64,000 nucleotides of DNA from Marinobacter azerbaijanicus (GTDB taxonomy: Bacteria; Pseudomonadota; Gammaproteobacteria; Pseudomonadales; Oleiphilaceae): positions 310,001 to 374,000 of the forward strand of contig NZ_JASSVS010000005.1 of the NCBI RefSeq assembly GCF_030250645.1, written 5' to 3'. This document shows positions 33,386 to 42,981 of the stretch, piece after piece. Made by a program: the position numbers and the translations under genes. Under the pieces are notes generated by a model. It made no database searches. It saw only the letters and a list, made by a program, of their open reading frames with translations, and was not told the origin of the DNA. The number at the start of each line of letters is the position of its first letter. Position 1 is the stretch's first letter.

Positions 33386-34692
33386 GCATTGAAGTGATGA
33401 CCCTGCTTTTCTTCGGCTCGTTGCTGTTTTTCCTGGTTCTGGGCCTACCACTGGCGTTCGTCCTTGGCGGCGTTTCCGTGGTGTTTCTCTACTTTACCTG
33501 GGGCTTTGACTCCTTCTACCTGGTGGCTTCCCAGATCTGGAGCACCATGGGAAGCTTTACCCTGGTCGCCATTCCTCTATTTGTGTTCATGGCGATGATT
33601 CTGGAGCGAACCGGAGTCGCCCGGGACCTCTACCGGATGATGCACCTGTGGTTCGGGGGCGTCCGCGGAGGACTGGCCATTGGCACCCTGGTCATATGTG
33701 CGATTTTCGCAGCGATGGTTGGTATCAGCGGTGCGGCCGTTGTCGCCATGGGCACCATCGCCCTGCCGGCCATGCTGGAGCGTGGCTACGACAAGAAAAT
33801 GGTGCTTGGGGTCATCAACACCGGCGGTGGCTGGGGCGTACTCATCCCGCCGTCCATCCTGATGATTCTTTATGCCCTCATCACAGGTGTGTCGGTGGGC
33901 AAGATGTTCGCAGCCGGCATATTGCCGGGGATCATGCTGATGATTCTTACCTCGGCGTACGTGCTGATCCGCTGCTACCTGCAGCCGCACCTGGCTCCGG
34001 ACCTGCCCAAGGAAGAGCGGGGCACCTGGTCTGAAAAATTCGCAGCCCTGCGCTCCGTGGTGCTACCGATAATGGTGGTGTTCATGGTACTCGGCTCGAT
34101 CATCGGAGGCATCACCACGCCCACCGAGGCGGCTGCTATGGGTGTACTGGGGGCTCTGATCTCGGCCGCGGTCTACCGCGCCCTGAATATTGAACTGATC
34201 AAAGATGCGTCAGTGCGGACGTTCAAGCTCACGGGCATGATCATGTGGATCCTGTTTGCGGCACACGCGTTCAGTGCTGCCTACCAGAGTATGGGCGCCC
34301 AGCCCATGATAGAGGGTATGATCCAGTCCATTCCCGGTGGTCCCTGGGCTGTCATCATCTTTATGATGCTGATTGTCTTCCTGTTGGGCATGGTGCTGGA
34401 CCCGGTTGGTATAATGCTGATCACCCTGCCGGTATTCACGCCTATCGTTGCGTCCATGGGCTTTGACCCGATCTGGTTCGGTATACTCTTCGTGATCAAC
34501 ATGGAGATCGGCTATATGACGCCGCCGTTCGGGTTCAACCTCTTCTACCTGAAAGGGGTGGTGCCGCCGGGGATAACCATGGGCGACATTTACCGATCGG
34601 TTATACCCTTCGTGCTCATCCAGATCGTCGGTATCGGCTGTCTTATGGTGTTTCCGGAAATCGCGACCTACCTGCCGGATCTGCTCTTCTGA
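33382..34692 (+). CDS. TRAP transporter large permease (DctM family)
   Basis: A 436-residue inner-membrane subunit with about twelve helices that forms the transport path of the TRAP system. Signatures include FVFMAMILERTGVARDLY, AAMVGISGAAVVAMGTIALP, NTGGGWGVLIPPSILMILYA, GITTPTEAAAMGVLGAL and EIGYMTPPFGFNLFYLKGV. Length is normal. The ATG overlaps the stop of the small permease gene. With 31700-32746 and 32834-33385 it makes a complete tripartite transporter, likely for the carboxylic acid handled by the neighbouring ligase and dehydrogenases. Confidence 0.94.
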   Translation: MSIEVMTLLFFGSLLFFLVLGLPLAFVLGGVSVVFLYFTWGFDSFYLVASQIWSTMGSFTLVAIPLFVFMAMILERTGVARDLYRMMHLWFGGVRGGLAIGTLVICAIFAAMVGISGAAVVAMGTIALPAMLERGYDKKMVLGVINTGGGWGVLIPPSILMILYALITGVSVGKMFAAGILPGIMLMILTSAYVLIRCYLQPHLAPDLPKEERGTWSEKFAALRSVVLPIMVVFMVLGSIIGGITTPTEAAAMGVLGALISAAVYRALNIELIKDASVRTFKLTGMIMWILFAAHAFSAAYQSMGAQPMIEGMIQSIPGGPWAVIIFMMLIVFLLGMVLDPVGIMLITLPVFTPIVASMGFDPIWFGILFVINMEIGYMTPPFGFNLFYLKGVVPPGITMGDIYRSVIPFVLIQIVGIGCLMVFPEIATYLPDLLF

Positions 34693-34767
34693 GCCGATCC
34701 GGCCTGTCTCTGACTGATGCATTGCGCAAAGGTATTGCGGCCCGGTTAACAGAGAACTACCTTTAGG

Positions 34768-34797
34768 GGAATTCCCGCCGCTGGAATCGGGAATTCC
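34768..34797 (+). terminator. Stem-loop after the TRAP operon
   Basis: GGAATTCCCG (34768-34777) and CGGGAATTCC (34788-34797) form a ten-base stem with a ten-base loop between the dctM-type gene and the next gene. No T run follows. Confidence 0.5.
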
Positions 34798-34818
34798 TGA
34801 CCACAAGGAGATTCTCTC

Positions 34819-35400
34819 GTGACGCGATTTCGTCCCGTCTTACTGACGATTATTTGCCTGTTTGCCTTATCCCCTCTCAGTGCCCATGCCGAAACGCTGA
34901 CCGACAAGACGGTCCGCGCGTTCATCAGTAGCCTGGAAGAGCTTCAGTCGATGGAAGATGAATTTGCTGAACTCACAGAGGACATTTCTGACGAAGAAAG
35001 TGCTGCAGAAATGCCGGATCTATCACGTCTGTTTTCATCCTCGGTGGAGCAAATGAAAGGCCATGATGCCTACAACAGGATGGAGGATGTAGTGCAGCAA
35101 CACGGCTTCTCCAGCGCTGAAGAATGGGGCCGAACCGGTGACCGGATTTTCCGCGCCTGGAGTGCCCTGGAAATGGGCGAGCAGTCCGGGCAGGTGAACC
35201 AGGAGATGACCAGAGCGATGGAGGAAATCAACAACAACCCTCACATGAGCGAAGCGCAGAAACAACAGATGCGGGAGATGATGGGTAGTGCGATGTCCGC
35301 CTATGAGCAGGCCGCCAATGCGCCGGAAGAGGACAAGCGTGCCGTTCGGCCGCATATGGACGCCCTCCGTTCGGTGACAAGCGAGGATGGCGACTACTGA
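34819..35400 (+). CDS. Exported protein of unknown function
   Basis: A 193-residue protein with a clear signal peptide (FRPVLLTIICLFALSPLSAHA, cleavage after AHA near residue 25). The mature part is predicted to be almost entirely helical and acidic, with a methionine-rich stretch (NNNPHMSEAQKQQMREMMG). I do not recognise the family. The start is GTG at 34819, after ACAAGGAG at good spacing. It is followed after 63 bases by an EAL-domain membrane protein. A periplasmic helical adaptor or chaperone-like role is possible, but nothing in the sequence proves it. Confidence 0.75.
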   Translation: MTRFRPVLLTIICLFALSPLSAHAETLTDKTVRAFISSLEELQSMEDEFAELTEDISDEESAAEMPDLSRLFSSSVEQMKGHDAYNRMEDVVQQHGFSSAEEWGRTGDRIFRAWSALEMGEQSGQVNQEMTRAMEEINNNPHMSEAQKQQMREMMGSAMSAYEQAANAPEEDKRAVRPHMDALRSVTSEDGDY

Positions 35401-35463
35401 CACATCCAGAGAAAATTCCATACGTACCATTTGTGAACACTGAAACGCTCTTGAGGTAGTCAC

Positions 35464-37143
35464 ATGAACAGAGAGAGTACTAGCTACCTTCCCACCATCG
35501 AAAATAACCGGTATTCGCAGACATGGTTACAGTTGCCAGAATCGGCAAGGCTACTTTTCAGGTTGCTGACCGTTGCTGCATTCCTGGCCGCGGGTACTTT
35601 GATCGTATATTTTACCGGCGGGACCAGCTATGCCTACCCCTATGTGATCCTGCTGCCGGTGTTGTTGTCAGCCATATGGTTTGGATTTGCCGGAGCGATA
35701 CTCTGCGCGATAACAGGAGGGCTTCTTCTTGGCCCATTGATGCCTCTGGACGTCTCAACCGGCACTTACCAGTCAACGGAAAACTGGTTGGCACGATCAG
35801 GCTTTTTTGTACTTATCGGTATTTTTTCAGCCGGGCTGTTCCAAAGCCTTCGACGGGCCAATCAACGGCATTTGCAGGCACTTGAGGTTGACCAGAAAAC
35901 AGGCCTTCGAACTCAGGCAGCCCTGATACGTGACCTGGACAGATTACTTCGGAAGGCGAGCCGGGACGGCCCGCCCACATCGGCAGTGATTCTGCTTCGT
36001 ATGCAGGACCTGTGGGAAATTCTGCAGTCAATGGGCGCCGACACAGCCGAACAGGTGGTCAAAGACGTAGCCAGACGGATCAGCCAGAATATCCACATAC
36101 CTCATCAGGTCTACCGTTTCAGCAAGTCAGAACTGACAATCTTAATCTCCGCGGCCTCCCAGGAAGAGGTCAGCTCCATTTTCGGTATTGCCCAGCAGAT
36201 TGGTGAAGAAGAAACGGATGTAAAAGGCATTCCGTTACGCGTCCAGATTGTGGCCGGGAGTTACCTGATTAACGCAAACGATGAAAATGCGGAGATCGTC
36301 ATAAATCGTGCACGGACCGGCCTGTCCGTCGCGATCGAGAATAATGTGTCCTACCGACCCTACGATCCAATGTTCGATCAGAAAACGGCAGAACGCGTAC
36401 AACTCATAGCGCGAGTCCGCGATGGGCTGGCTCATCAGGAGTTCCAACTGTTTTACCAGCCAAAGATATGCTTGCGCACCGGCCAGCACGTTGGCTCGGA
36501 AGCCTTGCTGCGTTGGTTCAACCATGAAAACAGAATGGTTATGCCCGGACTGTTCATGCCAAAGGTCGAAAGTACAACACTCATAGACCCTGTAACCCGC
36601 TTCGTGATTGCCAGAGCCTGCGAAACTATCCGGTCGCAGAATCTGATGCCGGTCAGCGTGAATTTCGCCATCAACAACCTTATGAATCCATCTTTGATCG
36701 GTGATATGGAAAGAATAGTGAGGTCTTATGGCGTAAACCCCGAATCTCTGGAGATAGAGATTACCGAAGGCGCATTAATCCAGGATCCGACACACGCCAA
36801 GGAAGCAGTTAAATGCCTGCGGGATCAGGGCTTCAAGGTCAGCCTGGACGATTTTGGTACGGGGTATTCGTCGTTCCAGTACCTGTCACACCTGCCGCTG
36901 TCGGGATTGAAGATCGACCGGGCTTTTGTCACTGACCTGGAGGTCAGCGCCGACGCCCGCACCATCATGGAATCCATGATTTCCATGGCCCGGGCGTTGA
37001 AACTCGAGGTTACCGTCGAAGGCATAGAAACCTTGGGGCAACAGGAGATTGTGACCGATCTGGGAGCGGATCTGGCACAGGGGTTTTATTTCTCACGGCC
37101 TCTTCCCTTGCAGGAGTACCAACATTGGGCAAGGGATCGTTGA
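35464..37143 (+). CDS. Membrane EAL-domain c-di-GMP phosphodiesterase with degenerate GGDEF
   Basis: A 559-residue protein. The N-terminus has about three or four membrane helices (34-51, 58-75, 78-95, 111-128) without a large periplasmic loop, like an integral-membrane sensory domain. A GGDEF-like domain (about 140-290) has SKSEL where GGDEF should be (about 220-224), so it cannot be a cyclase. The C-terminal EAL domain keeps SEALLRW, VNFAINN, EITEG, LDDFGTGYSS, LKIDRAF, EGIET and QGFYFSRP, so it should hydrolyse c-di-GMP. GAGG precedes the ATG. Pairing with the exported protein upstream may be functional. Confidence 0.9.
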   Translation: MNRESTSYLPTIENNRYSQTWLQLPESARLLFRLLTVAAFLAAGTLIVYFTGGTSYAYPYVILLPVLLSAIWFGFAGAILCAITGGLLLGPLMPLDVSTGTYQSTENWLARSGFFVLIGIFSAGLFQSLRRANQRHLQALEVDQKTGLRTQAALIRDLDRLLRKASRDGPPTSAVILLRMQDLWEILQSMGADTAEQVVKDVARRISQNIHIPHQVYRFSKSELTILISAASQEEVSSIFGIAQQIGEEETDVKGIPLRVQIVAGSYLINANDENAEIVINRARTGLSVAIENNVSYRPYDPMFDQKTAERVQLIARVRDGLAHQEFQLFYQPKICLRTGQHVGSEALLRWFNHENRMVMPGLFMPKVESTTLIDPVTRFVIARACETIRSQNLMPVSVNFAINNLMNPSLIGDMERIVRSYGVNPESLEIEITEGALIQDPTHAKEAVKCLRDQGFKVSLDDFGTGYSSFQYLSHLPLSGLKIDRAFVTDLEVSADARTIMESMISMARALKLEVTVEGIETLGQQEIVTDLGADLAQGFYFSRPLPLQEYQHWARDR

Positions 37144-37198
37144 CCGGGCTCTTACCTGGAAGACTGAAGATACGAATCAGTATCTGATAACGATTAAG

Positions 37199-37222
37199 GC
37201 CCGGCCATGAATTGCACCGGGC
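37199..37222. terminator. Weak stem-loop between convergent genes
   Basis: GCCCGG (37199-37204) pairs with CCGGGC (37217-37222), followed by ATTT. It lies between the EAL gene and the convergent NSS transporter gene. Confidence 0.35.
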
Positions 37223-37263
37223 ATTTCCTGTTTGCCTGCCTGACAACGGCTCTTGGCAGACTA

Positions 37264-38646
37264 TTACGCCAGCAGGTTGTAAACAAACACAATGGCCACC
37301 GCAACCGGAGTCGCGAAGCGAATCAGGTTGTACCAGAGGGTAAAGCTTGCTCCTTCCAGAGCCAGGTCGCTCTTCAGGGACTCCTTGGCCACAAACCAGC
37401 CTACGAACAGGGCGGTCAGCAAGCCGGACAAGGGCAGCATCACGTTTGCGGTGAAGAAGTCGAGCAGATCAAAGATGGTATTGCCTTCAAAGCGCTCGAA
37501 CATGCCCAGGGGCGCAAAGCCGGACCACTCGTTCAGGGAGAGGATGGAAGCAATACCCAGCAGCCAGCAGGCACCCCCCACCAGAATGGTACTGCCCAGC
37601 CTGGCGAAGATCAGCTTATCTTCCATCCACTCCACCACTGGTTCCAGCAGAGAGATCGCAGAAGTCCAGGCAGCGAACAGCAGCAGTACAAAGAACAGGG
37701 CTCCGAATACACTGCCCAGCGGCATCTGGCCAAAGGCCAACGGTAGCGTCTGGAAAATCAGGCCGGGGCCGGCGCCGGCTTCCAGGCCATTGGCGAACAC
37801 CAGCGGGAATATCGCCAGGCCGGCCATCAGTGCAACAACCGTGTCCATGATGGATACGGTAACCGCAGTGCGCCCAATCGAGATGTCGTCCCCCAGATAG
37901 GAGCCGTATGCCATCATGATGGCCATACCCAGGCTCAGTGTGAAGAAAGCGTGGCCCAGGGCAACCAGCACCCCCTGTACCGTCAGGGCGCCAAAGTTAG
38001 GTGTAAACAAGAAAGACACTGCCTCACCAAAATGCCCGGTAGTGGTGGCATAGCCAACTGCGACCAGCAGCAATACAAACAGCGCCGGCATCAGAATGGT
38101 CACTGCCCGCTCCAGCCCGGACTTGAGGCCCCGGGCCACCACAAAGACAACCAGCGCCATAAAGATGGTGTGCCAGATCAGCAATGTCACCGGACTGGCA
38201 AGCAGGCCGCCAAACAGCTCACCAATGGCATCGGCGCTCTGTCCGGTGAAATCACCCATGGCCGCGTGGCCGACATAAGAGGCTGCCCAGCCACCAATCA
38301 CCGAGTAGAACGACAGGATAATGAACGCTGCCAGCACACCCACGATGGCAGAGATTCGCCACGCAGGAGAGGCAAGATTACGCTCTGCCACCAGGCGGAA
38401 GCTGGTAATCGGATTGTGCCGGCCATTACGGCCGATAAACACCTCGGCCATCATGATGGGAATACCGATAATGGCGATACACAACAGATAGACCAGCACG
38501 AAGGCACCGCCGCCGTTCTCGCCGGTCACATAGGGGAACTTCCAGATATTACCCAGCCCGACGGCCGAACCGGTTGCGGCCAGGATAAAGGCCATCCGGG
38601 AGGACCACAGGCCGCGATGAGCCGGGGTCGATCTTGAATCAGTCAT
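37264..38646 (-). CDS. Sodium-dependent transporter, NSS/SNF family
   Basis: A 460-residue inner-membrane symporter of the neurotransmitter:sodium family, probably importing an amino acid or related compound with sodium. The first helix carries the hallmark ATGSAVGLGNIWKFPYVTGENGGGAF with its unwound ligand/sodium site. About eleven to twelve helices follow. I use the ATG at 38646 (MTDSRS...), with AGGATG upstream, rather than the longer frame from 38679. It lies downstream of the PAS chemoreceptor on the same strand, with a stem-loop between them. The amino-acid specificity cannot be read. Confidence 0.93.
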   Translation of the reverse strand: MTDSRSTPAHRGLWSSRMAFILAATGSAVGLGNIWKFPYVTGENGGGAFVLVYLLCIAIIGIPIMMAEVFIGRNGRHNPITSFRLVAERNLASPAWRISAIVGVLAAFIILSFYSVIGGWAASYVGHAAMGDFTGQSADAIGELFGGLLASPVTLLIWHTIFMALVVFVVARGLKSGLERAVTILMPALFVLLLVAVGYATTTGHFGEAVSFLFTPNFGALTVQGVLVALGHAFFTLSLGMAIMMAYGSYLGDDISIGRTAVTVSIMDTVVALMAGLAIFPLVFANGLEAGAGPGLIFQTLPLAFGQMPLGSVFGALFFVLLLFAAWTSAISLLEPVVEWMEDKLIFARLGSTILVGGACWLLGIASILSLNEWSGFAPLGMFERFEGNTIFDLLDFFTANVMLPLSGLLTALFVGWFVAKESLKSDLALEGASFTLWYNLIRFATPVAVAIVFVYNLLA

Positions 38647-38761
38647 TTTTTCATCCTGTGCTTTTCGCTGATGAATCAATTTTTAAGAGGTATACCGAAG
38701 ACCTGCTTCAGCTATTGGGCGGGATTTTGCCAGCAGTTGGCACAGGATGCCACCCGGGCGC

Positions 38762-38790
38762 GGCACCGGGACAAGCGAATCGCCGGTGCC
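38762..38790 (-). terminator. Stem-loop after the PAS chemoreceptor gene
   Basis: GGCACCGG (38762-38769) and CCGGTGCC (38783-38790) form a stem eleven bases past the chemoreceptor stop on the minus strand. No T run. Confidence 0.45.
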
Positions 38791-38800
38791 TGGACATTAA

Positions 38801-40378
38801 CTAACCATTTTTGCTGACAAAGCGGGATACCAGGTCTTCCAGGCCCCGGGACATGTTACTCAGGTGATCGCTACTTTCCCTGGCGGATGCCGCTTTCCGG
38901 GTACTGTGATCCGCCAGCTCTGCGATATTGACGATCTGATGGTTGATCTCTTCGGACACCTGGCTCTGCTCTTCGAAGGCAGCGGACATACTGATAAAGC
39001 TGTCGGAGATATCCTGGATCGACGACACAATTTCCTGCAAGGATGTTTCCGCTTCCTGCACCTTGCCCAGCCCCTTGCCTGCATCCTGCTCACCCTCACG
39101 GGTGGCCTGCACTGCGTCTTCAACCTGGTTGCGGAAGTCGTCGATAACCTGCTGGATACGCACGGTGGAATCCCGGGTGCGACGAGCTAGCGACCTAACC
39201 TCATCCGCCACCACGGCAAAGCCACGTCCCTGCTCACCGGCTCGAGCCGCCTCTATGGCGGCGTTCAGCGCCAGCAGGTTGGTCTGTTCCGCAATGTCCG
39301 AGATCAGGCTGGCAGCTTCGCCAATACTTTCAGTGGATTCACCAAGTTTCTGAATGGCCGACCCGATCCCGTTGACCCGTTGAACCAACTGTTCAATCGC
39401 GGCCAGGGCCTCACCGCTGCGCTCACTGCCGGTGGCTGCCATCCGGTTGGCCTCTTCCGCCACCCTGGCATTGCTGGTGACGGTTCCCGCCACTTCCTGA
39501 ATGGAGGCTGTCATCTCATTAACCGCAGAGGCTGTCTGGTCAGTTTCTGCCCGCTGTCTGGCAATGGCTTCAGCACCCTCGTTGATGTATCGGTGGCTGG
39601 TTCTCGCCTGCTCGTTCAGCAGCTCTGCCTGGTCATCAATACGAGCAAGTGCGGTGCGAATTCTGGCTTTTTCGCTCATGATCACCATGGCCAACTGCGC
39701 AAACAGACCGCTTTCATCGCTATAGGTCCGGGCCACAACAGGATCGCGGAAAGCATCGGGGCGCAGATCGAGAATCCCCTGCAGCCGGCGGGTGATCGAG
39801 TTCAGGGTCAGGCCGGCAGCCAGCAGATGCGCCACCACAATAGCCGATACTGCCAGCCAGGTATTACCCAGACTGGTTACGGCGCCCAGGCTGAGAACGA
39901 GCGACAGGACAAAAGGCCATCCCGACTTCAATACGGAAGCCATCCGGCTCTGGAGACCAAATGCGGAGCCGCCCCTGGAAAGTTTCGAATACAGCTTTTC
40001 CGCCCTGGCCACCTGTTCACGGGTGGGTGCAACACGCACCGATTCGTACCCCACCATTTTCCCGTTCTCGAGAATCGGGGTTACGTAGGCGCTTACCCAA
40101 TAGTGATCGCCAGTCCTGGTTCGGTTCTTCACCACGCCCATCCAGGACTTGCCAGCCTTGAGATATTCCCACATAGCCTGGAACACCGCTGGCGGCATAT
40201 CCGGATGTCGAATCACATTGTGGGGCGCTCCCACCAGCTCTTCCCTGGCAAAGCCGCTGATCTGGACAAACTCGTCGTTGCAGTAGGTGATGACACCCCT
40301 GGTGTCAGTTGTGGTAATCAGCCGGCCATCCTCGGACATTCTGACTTCACGTTGGGTTACCGGGAGATTATTGCGCAT
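38801..40378 (-). CDS. Aer-like methyl-accepting chemotaxis protein with PAS domain
   Basis: A 525-residue chemoreceptor with an N-terminal cytoplasmic PAS domain (about 12-120) that has the Aer-type motif [13 protein letters not shown] and [11 protein letters not shown]. Two short membrane helices (about 153-190) anchor it without a periplasmic domain. The signalling domain has the hairpin tip [37 protein letters not shown]. The layout indicates a redox or energy sensor, probably using FAD. The start at 40378 has AGAAGG upstream; the longer frame from 40465 lacks support. It is transcribed toward the NSS transporter gene. Confidence 0.92.
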   Translation of the reverse strand: MRNNLPVTQREVRMSEDGRLITTTDTRGVITYCNDEFVQISGFAREELVGAPHNVIRHPDMPPAVFQAMWEYLKAGKSWMGVVKNRTRTGDHYWVSAYVTPILENGKMVGYESVRVAPTREQVARAEKLYSKLSRGGSAFGLQSRMASVLKSGWPFVLSLVLSLGAVTSLGNTWLAVSAIVVAHLLAAGLTLNSITRRLQGILDLRPDAFRDPVVARTYSDESGLFAQLAMVIMSEKARIRTALARIDDQAELLNEQARTSHRYINEGAEAIARQRAETDQTASAVNEMTASIQEVAGTVTSNARVAEEANRMAATGSERSGEALAAIEQLVQRVNGIGSAIQKLGESTESIGEAASLISDIAEQTNLLALNAAIEAARAGEQGRGFAVVADEVRSLARRTRDSTVRIQQVIDDFRNQVEDAVQATREGEQDAGKGLGKVQEAETSLQEIVSSIQDISDSFISMSAAFEEQSQVSEEINHQIVNIAELADHSTRKAASARESSDHLSNMSRGLEDLVSRFVSKNG

Positions 40379-40544
40379 AGACGAACCTTCTGACTCAGGC
40401 CTGATGGGAATGACAAAAAGCTGGGATAGGAAAACAGGGGTGGAATGATAGCCCCTGGCGAACACTGTTGATATCCGTCAATAGTTACCCAACGTGAAGG
40501 AGTGTAACGGCATGAACGCGGTAAACCTCAGTCAGTGCAGATAC

Positions 40545-41417
40545 TTATGCCGAAACCGCCAGCCGCGCCCGCGGGTGGAAACGGGCATTTACCCAGAGTG
40601 AGAAGGCAATAACACTACCGCCGAGAGCGAGACGTAACAGATCAGCATCGCGGTTCCAGATCAGCAGGTTGACGATCAGCCCGGCAGGCACCAGGGCATT
40701 GTTCATGATCGCCAGGGTACCGGCATCCACATGGCACGCCCCCCGGTTCCAGAGGAACAGCCCAACACCGGATGCAGCGAGCCCCAGCCAGACAAGAATG
40801 CCCCATTGCAGGGAGGTGGCTGGCAAACGGCTGACATCCCCGAATACCAGGAAAGACGGCAGGGCAATGATCAGTGCCCCGAAGAAGAAGTAGCCGAAGG
40901 TACGATAGGCCGGAATCTCTGTCGGGAACCGCATCATGGTGTGCTTGTAGCCCACCTGGCCTGCCGCGAAGGTAAAGTTGGCAACCTGCAGCAGGATAAA
41001 GCCGGTAATAAAGCCCTGGCTGAGCCCGTCATAACGGATGATACCGGCACCAAGAGTGGCAATCGCCGCAGCCATAAGGGCAACCGGAGAGAAACGGCGG
41101 TAGAGTGCATCATCAATAAGGGTCACATACAGCGGCGTGAAAATGGTGAACAGCAACACTTCCGGAACAGTCAGGTAACTGAACGAACGATACAGGCACA
41201 GATAGGTGATCCCGAACTGCAGCATGCCGGTCACCAGTACTCCCAGCTTCAACCCGCCGGGAACGCCCCGCCAGCGGGTCAATGGCAGAAACACGAGGGC
41301 GGCAAGGACCACTCGGGTGAGCACGGCGAAATCGCTGTCCACACGCCCCGCCAGGAACTCGCCGATCAGACTGAAGGAAAATGCCCACAGCACTGTCACA
41401 AAAATCAGAAGACCCAT
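40545..41417 (-). CDS. EamA/DMT-family transporter
   Basis: A 290-residue drug/metabolite-type transporter with ten membrane helices in two EamA halves. The first half ends near YDGLSQGFITG and the second begins there. It has the usual LFTIFTPLYVTLIDD and SGVGLFLWNRGAC segments. Such proteins commonly export amino acids or other metabolites. The ATG at 41417 has AGGTG upstream; a GTG at 41456 is in frame but has no ribosome site. It is divergent from the MATE pump gene. The substrate is unknown. Confidence 0.88.
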   Translation of the reverse strand: MGLLIFVTVLWAFSFSLIGEFLAGRVDSDFAVLTRVVLAALVFLPLTRWRGVPGGLKLGVLVTGMLQFGITYLCLYRSFSYLTVPEVLLFTIFTPLYVTLIDDALYRRFSPVALMAAAIATLGAGIIRYDGLSQGFITGFILLQVANFTFAAGQVGYKHTMMRFPTEIPAYRTFGYFFFGALIIALPSFLVFGDVSRLPATSLQWGILVWLGLAASGVGLFLWNRGACHVDAGTLAIMNNALVPAGLIVNLLIWNRDADLLRLALGGSVIAFSLWVNARFHPRARLAVSA

Positions 41418-41584
41418 GACCACTGCACCTGATGCTGGAATTGATAGGAGCGGCACTTTACCCGTACCCGGTCACCTTGTACAACGGCCACGGAAACACC
41501 CTATGCCAAAGGAACCCGGGAATAGGGTAAAATCCGGCCTTCCCGTTCTGTTCTGTTTCATTTTCAATCCAGGCCCGCAATTCC

Positions 41585-42976
41585 ATGGATGAAGTCCATC
41601 AGCCATTACCTGAAGCCCGCCAGCCTCTGATTCAGCGCACGCTGATTGAATGGCGCACGCTGGCCATCCTCGGTGGCCCGATACTGATCGCCCAGGTGGC
41701 GCAGATGGCCAACGGTGTCATCGATACGGTGATGGCGGGCCATGCCAGCGCCGAAGACCTGGCGGCGGTGGGTATAGGCAGCAGCCTGTGGATGCCGGTC
41801 TTCCTGTTTTTCATGGGGCTACTGGGCGCCCTGCAGCCGATCATTTCCGGCTACAACGGTGCCCGCACCACTGAAAAGATCATGCCCGCCACCTGGCAGG
41901 GGCTGTACATTGCCGGTGGCGGTTCGGTGATCATGATCCTGCTGCTGACCAATGTGCACCCGGTGCTCAATGGCCTGAACCTGGAAGCCAATACCGCCCG
42001 CATCACCCAGGGCTACCTGGACGCCTTCGCCTGGGGCATTCCCGCCATGCTGCTGATGATGTCGCTGCGCGGGCTCACGGATGGTCTGGGCCATACCCGG
42101 GTGATCATGGCGTTTTCGGTGCTGGGAACCCTGATCAACCTGCCCCTCAACTACATTTTTATCTATGGCAAGCTGGGACTTCCGGCCATGGGTGGTATTG
42201 GCTGCGGATGGGCCACGTCTATCTCCAACGGGGTGGCCGCCATTGCTCTGCTGGTTTACCTGAACCGTAGCCTCGTCTATCGGCGGTTTCATCTGCTTGC
42301 AGACTGGGCAAAGCCGGACGCCGACGGCATCCGCTATATCCTGCGCCTGGGCATCCCGATTGGCTTTACCATCTTTGTGGAGGCCAGCATGTTCTCGGTG
42401 ATCGCCCTGTTCCTGGCTCCACTGGGGCCGATCATTGTGGCGGGACACCAGATTGCACTGAACGTGGTCTCGCTGCTGTTCATGCTGCCGCTGAGCATTG
42501 GTATGGCGCTGACCCTGCGGGTGAGCTTTCTTGTAGGAGCCAGGGCACCAGACACCGCCCGGCTGATTGCCCGCAGCTCGTTGATTCTGGCTGCTTCGGT
42601 GGCGCTGGTGTTTGCCATTCTGCTGTTTGTCTTCGCCGAGGAAATAGCGGCACTTTACACCGGTGATGCAGATGTGCGGGCGGTGACTGTCACTCTGCTT
42701 GTGTACGCCGCCTTCTTCCAGATTGCGGATGTTATCCAGGTAACCTGTATCAGTGCCCTGCGGGGCTATAAGGACACCAGCATTCCCATGTTCATCATGC
42801 TGTTTTCATTCTGGGGTGTTGGCTTGCCCCTGGGGTGGGTACTGACCTTTACCGACTGGCTGCTGCCGGTTATGGGCGCTGCTGGCTTCTGGGTGGGGCT
42901 GACAGGTGGACTGGCTTCCGCCAGCATCCTGTTGGGGTTGCGACTGTTCCTGTTTGCTCCCGAAGCCGAGAAATAA
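41585..42976 (+). CDS. MATE-family multidrug efflux pump (NorM-like)
   Basis: A 463-residue inner-membrane antiporter with twelve helices that exports cationic compounds in exchange for sodium or protons. NorM-type signatures are present: GPILIAQVAQMANGVIDTVMAGHAS in the first helix with the conserved Gln/Asp region, MLLMMSLRGLTDGLGHTRV, and LGIPIGFTIFVEASMFSV with the family Glu. The ribosome site before the ATG is weak. It is divergent from the EamA gene and convergent with the diguanylate cyclase gene five bases away. Confidence 0.93.
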   Translation: MDEVHQPLPEARQPLIQRTLIEWRTLAILGGPILIAQVAQMANGVIDTVMAGHASAEDLAAVGIGSSLWMPVFLFFMGLLGALQPIISGYNGARTTEKIMPATWQGLYIAGGGSVIMILLLTNVHPVLNGLNLEANTARITQGYLDAFAWGIPAMLLMMSLRGLTDGLGHTRVIMAFSVLGTLINLPLNYIFIYGKLGLPAMGGIGCGWATSISNGVAAIALLVYLNRSLVYRRFHLLADWAKPDADGIRYILRLGIPIGFTIFVEASMFSVIALFLAPLGPIIVAGHQIALNVVSLLFMLPLSIGMALTLRVSFLVGARAPDTARLIARSSLILAASVALVFAILLFVFAEEIAALYTGDADVRAVTVTLLVYAAFFQIADVIQVTCISALRGYKDTSIPMFIMLFSFWGVGLPLGWVLTFTDWLLPVMGAAGFWVGLTGGLASASILLGLRLFLFAPEAEK

Positions 42977-42981
42977 ACCGG

